Part shown: positions 60,179-64,000 of the stretch, in pieces
Numbering within the stretch: position 1 is the first letter of the stretch
How the letters are laid out: each line of letters begins with the position of its first letter
Source of the DNA: Marinoscillum sp040218045
Lineage (GTDB): Bacteria; Bacteroidota; Bacteroidia; Cytophagales; Cyclobacteriaceae
Direction of reading: 5' to 3'
Assembly: GCA_040218045.1 (NCBI GenBank)
Contig: JAVJQA010000001.1
Span: forward strand, 124,001 to 188,000
DNA length: 64,000 nucleotides
Notes under the pieces: generated by a model
The model's database searches: none
What the model saw: only the letters and a program-made list of their open reading frames with translations
Told to the model about the DNA's origin: nothing
Position numbers and translations under genes: made by a program

Positions 60179-60841
60179 ATGAGAATTATTATTAAAACTT
60201 CAGAGAATCATGAAGTCGTTCATTTCGACCACATCCCTTATCTGGTCGGAGCGATCCATAAATGGCTTGGGGTTAATAACTCAGTGCATGGAACCGTCTC
60301 ACTGTACTCATTCTCTTGGTTGAACGGGGGACGAAAGGAAAATGGAGGACTCAATTTTCCTTCAGGAGCCAGTTTTTTCATAAGTGCACATGATGAAAAC
60401 TTGATCAAGCAAATCATAAATGGGGCAATGGAACAGCCTGAGCTTTTTGCAGGCATGAGGGTTCAAGAAATCAAGATTCAAAATACTCCATTCTTCGAAG
60501 GGGATGAAGAGCGCTTTCCAGTGGCCAGTCCAGTCTTGATTAAAAAGAAAGAAGAGGATCGGGTCAAGCATTGCCTATTTGATGATCCGGATGCCAATGA
60601 ATATTTGACACAATCGATGCATAAAAAAATGGACATTGCCGGAATAGATCCTGCTGGGCTGTCGATATCATTCGATCCGGATTATCGATCTGCCCATACC
60701 AAGTTGGTAAACTACAATGGCATTAAAAATAGGGCAAGCGTATGTCCGGTGAGAGTGAAGGGCTCTCCTGAGCAAATTGCCTTTGTCTGGAATGTTGGTG
60801 TGGGCAATAGTACCGGAATAGGTTTTGGAGCACTAAACTGA
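60179..60841 (+). CDS. Cas6-like protein (second copy)
   Basis: 220 residues, shorter than its neighbour. Cas6 features: His27 in YLVGAIHKWLG (probable catalytic position), YSFSWLNGG, RFPVASPVLIKKKEE, and a C-terminal FVWNVGVGNSTGIGFGAL glycine-rich loop. It is only distantly similar to the first Cas6, so it is not a recent duplication. Cas5 starts 7 bp after the stop, making this copy the one coupled to the effector genes. It may process a second repeat type or be a structural subunit. Confidence 0.82.
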   Translation: MRIIIKTSENHEVVHFDHIPYLVGAIHKWLGVNNSVHGTVSLYSFSWLNGGRKENGGLNFPSGASFFISAHDENLIKQIINGAMEQPELFAGMRVQEIKIQNTPFFEGDEERFPVASPVLIKKKEEDRVKHCLFDDPDANEYLTQSMHKKMDIAGIDPAGLSISFDPDYRSAHTKLVNYNGIKNRASVCPVRVKGSPEQIAFVWNVGVGNSTGIGFGALN

Positions 60842-60848
60842 TTTGAAA

Positions 60849-61433
60849 ATGAACTACTACGTTGTGAAATATTCTGGCCCCTTTGGATTCATTAAGCCAT
60901 GGACGGCTGTTAGGGACAGTGAAACTTTTAGTCAGCAGTTTTTGACTCCTTCAATAGTAGAGGGTATTGAGAAGAAATTGTTTCCAGAGTTGCTTGGTGA
61001 ATCTGGGATCAAAAAAATAATTGGTCACCGATTGGCCTATGATCAGGTGACAGGACAACAAGAAGTGATTCAAACCAGAGGTTGGAACTCGACAAGAAAA
61101 GGCAGAGAATTTCTGTTTGAACGTCCCAAGGCTATTTTAATAAGAGGAGTTTTGCTGAACCCCGTGCTTCATTTGGCATTTGGTTCAAAAGAGGATGCTG
61201 AAATAGCAGATCATCAACATGTTTGCTTGTGCAGAAATGAAGACATGCTGTATCCTGAGCAGGTGATTGAAACCAGCAAACATCAGTTTGAAGAAAGTGA
61301 AGAAGATTTCCCGGGGTTCGAATTAGTGTTTGAAAAAACAGAAAAGTCGTTTCTGGTGGGTTATCACCGGGTGACCAATGAGCCTATGTATGGCTGGATA
61401 CGTGTAGTAGGCCAACCTGTCAATGCAGCATAA
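60849..61433 (+). CDS. cas5: Cas5-like Cascade subunit
   Basis: 194 residues from the ATG at 60849, a start 6 bp inside the longest frame. N-terminal VVKYSGPFGFIKPWTAVRDSETFS and LTPSIVEGIEKKLF correspond to the Cas5 RAMP strand and the conserved glycine-containing helix. A glycine-rich C-terminal part (YGWIRVVGQP) ends it. Cas5 binds the 5' handle of crRNA in type I complexes. Its stop overlaps the cas3 start by one base (TAATG). It lacks obvious family specificity, so the subtype remains open. Confidence 0.7.
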   Translation: MNYYVVKYSGPFGFIKPWTAVRDSETFSQQFLTPSIVEGIEKKLFPELLGESGIKKIIGHRLAYDQVTGQQEVIQTRGWNSTRKGREFLFERPKAILIRGVLLNPVLHLAFGSKEDAEIADHQHVCLCRNEDMLYPEQVIETSKHQFEESEEDFPGFELVFEKTEKSFLVGYHRVTNEPMYGWIRVVGQPVNAA

Positions 61434-63580
61434 TGGAAAAGCTCCTCGCAAAATCCGGCCCGGAATGGACAAGTCTGGAAGCTCATTTGCTACATGTCTC
61501 TTATGCCTCCACGGCATTCGCACGATACCTAGGAATGGACGAAGGCATCGCATACCAAGGGGCCATTTTACACGATATCGGTAAGGCCCATCCGGAGTTT
61601 CAGAAAAGATTGCAGCCTGGCTATAGAAGTATCAAGGTTTTTAGACATGAAATTACTTCGCTGTTTTTTCTATCTGCCTTTCCTGAAAGTGATCATCCTG
61701 CATTGATTGAGATGGTGGCGGGTCATCATAAGTCAGTAAAAAAAGACACAGGTGACAAAGGGTTGCTTGATTTAGAAGAAGCTTATGACTATGAAGATTA
61801 TCATATTGGACAATGGGACAAATGGAGTCCTGAGGCCTTTGTTCTGCTGAATGAATTGGGAATAAACGGCACTCCGTTTTCGGAAGATCAAGCAAGAGAT
61901 AACCTTCAGAAGGCAATCGAATATTGTGAACAAGCCGTAAAGCACCGTGGATACAGTGATTGGCGCGGCTTGTTGATGGGTGCTGATCATTATGCATCGG
62001 CCATCATTGATGACACAGAAAGATTTCTTCACAAGGCTTTCAAGACACCCAAGCTCTCCTTCTTTAATAGAACCCATCATCTTTATCCTCTATCATTCAA
62101 AGACACCAGCTCCGAAAAAACACATACGATAGTTGTTGCAAGTACTGGAGCAGGAAAGACAGATTTCTTGTTTAAGAGAACTAAAGGCAGAATTTTTTAC
62201 ACCCTCCCCTTTCAGGCTTCCATCAATGCGATGTACAAACGCGTGGCGCATGATTTAAAGGATGAAAACCCCGAACTGGACATACGGGTACTACATTCCT
62301 CTTCTATGGTAGTAAAACGTAAAGGAGCCGAAGAGGAAACTGCCTTGCAGTCCCTGTTTGGATCATCCATTAAGATACTTACACCGCACCAGCTAGCTGC
62401 ACTCGCCTTTGGGATGAAAGGATATGAGGCGTTGCTTCTTGACCTAAAAGGATGTGATATCATCCTGGATGAAATTCACACTTACACAGGTGCATCACAG
62501 GCTATTGTTCTTAAACTGGTATTTATCCTGCATCAATTGAAGTGCCGCATTCATATTGGCACGGCTACTATGCCTACTGCCTTATACAACAAAATAAAGG
62601 GGATTTTAGGGGAGGATGTACTGGAAGTCAAATTGAGCGAGGAAGAGATGGATCAGTTTGACCGTCACACCATTCATAAAATAAAAGATTTTGAGGAATC
62701 ACTTCCTGTCATAAACCATGCGATACAAAATGACCAAAAAATATTAGCCGTTTATAATCGGGTAGCACGCGCTCAGGAAGCCTATTCCGAACTTAAAGAG
62801 ACTTTTCCTGATGTCCCCATCATGCTTTTGCATAGCCGGTTCAAACGAGGAGATCGGAATGAAAAAGAAAGACAGTTGATGGGACTGGATGAAACTGGAA
62901 GTCCAACCGGACAATTCAATACTTCCGTTGAGGCTTGTATCGTGGTGTCCACTCAGATTGTGGAAGTAAGTCTGGACATCAGTTTTGATCTGATGATCAC
63001 CGAAACCGCCCCCATTGATGCAATGATCCAGCGTTTTGGAAGGGTCAACCGAAAAAGATCAGATGATACAATAGGCAAAACCAAGTCTATTTATGTCATT
63101 GCTCCACCGGAAAGTAAAACAGATGCCCTACCCTATAAGCTGGATACCTTAAACCTGTCCTTTGAAGTTTTGCCAGATGGTGACATTTTGAGAGAAAGGG
63201 ATTTACAGGAAAAGATCGATCAGGTATTCCCGGAAATTGACTTTTTAAACATTGAAACGCATTCGGTTTTTAAAGAAGACGGACGAATTAAAATCGATAA
63301 GCTGACCCATCACAGCAAGTCCATTCTTTTTCAGTTACTGGACATAGACTCGGTTTCCTGTATTTGCGAAAGCGATGCAGACGATTATAGAGATTCCTAT
63401 TTTGAACAAAGACTGGGGATGGAGATTCCCGTTCGCTATTTCAATGTCCAAGAAATGAATCAAGTTCACAACGGCAATAAGCCATTCATTATTCCAGATA
63501 AAGCTTATGATCAGGAAACAGGGCTAGACGTCCGGAAAATCAGTGAAAATAATTTTGACGTAAATCTGCAAATACTATGA
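61433..63580 (+). CDS. cas3: CRISPR-associated HD nuclease-helicase Cas3
   Basis: 715 residues. N-terminal HD nuclease: HLLHVSYASTAFARYLG, YQGAILHDIGKAH (H47, D48), HEITSLFF, GHHKSVKK. DExD/H helicase: Walker A ASTGAGKT (about 236-243), DEIH box (346-349), GTATMP, then HSRFKRGDRNEKERQL and motif VI QRFGRVNRKR (about 533-542). The full nuclease-helicase that degrades target DNA in type I interference. No domain is missing. The ATGA overlap at its end couples it to the large-subunit gene. Confidence 0.96.
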   Translation: MEKLLAKSGPEWTSLEAHLLHVSYASTAFARYLGMDEGIAYQGAILHDIGKAHPEFQKRLQPGYRSIKVFRHEITSLFFLSAFPESDHPALIEMVAGHHKSVKKDTGDKGLLDLEEAYDYEDYHIGQWDKWSPEAFVLLNELGINGTPFSEDQARDNLQKAIEYCEQAVKHRGYSDWRGLLMGADHYASAIIDDTERFLHKAFKTPKLSFFNRTHHLYPLSFKDTSSEKTHTIVVASTGAGKTDFLFKRTKGRIFYTLPFQASINAMYKRVAHDLKDENPELDIRVLHSSSMVVKRKGAEEETALQSLFGSSIKILTPHQLAALAFGMKGYEALLLDLKGCDIILDEIHTYTGASQAIVLKLVFILHQLKCRIHIGTATMPTALYNKIKGILGEDVLEVKLSEEEMDQFDRHTIHKIKDFEESLPVINHAIQNDQKILAVYNRVARAQEAYSELKETFPDVPIMLLHSRFKRGDRNEKERQLMGLDETGSPTGQFNTSVEACIVVSTQIVEVSLDISFDLMITETAPIDAMIQRFGRVNRKRSDDTIGKTKSIYVIAPPESKTDALPYKLDTLNLSFEVLPDGDILRERDLQEKIDQVFPEIDFLNIETHSVFKEDGRIKIDKLTHHSKSILFQLLDIDSVSCICESDADDYRDSYFEQRLGMEIPVRYFNVQEMNQVHNGNKPFIIPDKAYDQETGLDVRKISENNFDVNLQIL

Positions 63581-64000
63581 TCACCTCAGTCATCGGAAGG
63601 ACATTTCTCAATGCTTACAACGAAAAATTCGGTAAAGACCTCTCACCCAAGGCATTTTTCGAGGAAGAGTATTGGGGGCTCTTTTACAATCATCCCAAAT
63701 ATATGCAATGGGTAACCAACTCTCCTTTCGTACAGATGAAAAAGGGTCAAAAGCCTCATTTGCTCAACGAAACTGAGCGCATCGAGAAACTGGAAAGTTT
63801 ATTAGAAAAGGCAGCTAATGATGTGCCGGATGCCAGCTTTGCCTTGGGCTTTCCTGCATCCGAGGCGAAAGAATATGCCAGCACCTCTGGTATGGTAAGT
63901 GATGTATTGGTACCTGTGGATGAAAATGAGGTTTACCTTTCCTGGATTGGAAGTGGACTGGGAATTACAGTGGCGGGTGGTTTTACCATTCTCTTTGATG
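63577..64000 (+). CDS. Cas8-like large subunit, N-terminal part (runs past window end)
   Basis: An open frame from the ATG overlapping the cas3 stop, 141 codons to the window end. It begins MITSVIGRTFLNAYNEKFGKD and contains NHPKYMQWVTNSPFVQ and WIGSGLGITVAGGFTILFD. This opening resembles Bacteroidota type I large subunits that recognise the PAM. The order cas6-cas6-cas5-cas3-cas8 makes the assignment likely, but the family is not confirmed here. Confidence 0.6.
   Translation, partial: MITSVIGRTFLNAYNEKFGKDLSPKAFFEEEYWGLFYNHPKYMQWVTNSPFVQMKKGQKPHLLNETERIEKLESLLEKAANDVPDASFALGFPASEAKEYASTSGMVSDVLVPVDENEVYLSWIGSGLGITVAGGFTILFD

Overview
The window looks like a chromosomal segment of a marine or environmental Bacteroidota, most likely Cytophagales (relatives of Roseivirga, Fulvivirga or Marivirga). 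This rests on FecR/SusC/SusD loci, type IX secretion (T9SS) C-terminal sorting domains, DUF4249/TonB receptor units, LytTR two-component genes with a propeller-type sensor, Spii lipoproteins, and Bacteroidota-style intergenic hairpin repeats. Genus is an inference only. No rRNA or tRNA gene and no CRISPR array was seen.

Layout. (1) 1-12.4 kb, plus strand: end of a FecR anti-sigma gene, a SusC/SusD pair, a giant six-fold lamin-tail-domain T9SS protein, a second T9SS cargo and an M14 carboxypeptidase lipoprotein, closely spaced or overlapping. (2) 12.5-16.7 kb: NAD(P)-binding epimerase-like protein, small envelope proteins, rlmN. (3) 16.6-23.5 kb, minus strand: a four-gene overlapping operon (MG2-like protein, DUF4249 lipoprotein, TonB receptor, conserved secreted protein). 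(4) 23.6-28.4 kb: TRAP permeases without a visible binding protein, a trans-sulfuration enzyme, a rhodanese and a secreted HExxH protein. (5) 28.4-35.7 kb: propeller histidine kinase, LytTR regulator and two TPR-LuxR membrane regulators, preceded by a 10-bp-periodic GTTAA array. (6) 35.8-41.7 kb: a 1895-residue T9SS adhesin-like protein followed by a 58-residue PID-CTERM protein.

(7) 41.8-56.8 kb is an accessory region rich in repeats: REP-like CCCGAA/TTCGGG elements, several heptanucleotide arrays, CCCCTCC hairpins and other interspersed repeats. Inside it sit small regulators (two XRE proteins, one small HTH protein), a three-gene cassette of unknown function, and a locus with MauE, a DUF6520-like two-cysteine secreted peptide, SusD, SusC and a TlpA-DUF3738-like protein. 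The susC and tlpA start codons there are directly abutted by CCTAAAA-type heptamer arrays.

(8) 56.8-64 kb is a defence island: an AbiL/RloAB-like pair (Toprim-like plus AAA15 ATPase) on the minus strand, then a type I CRISPR-Cas operon on the plus strand with two consecutive, divergent Cas6 genes, Cas5, HD-Cas3 and the beginning of a Cas8-like large subunit, which runs off the window.

Most promising for novelty: the repeat-controlled DUF6520/MauE/SusCD/TlpA locus, the tandem Cas6 arrangement, and the GTTAA operator-like array in front of the sensor kinase.
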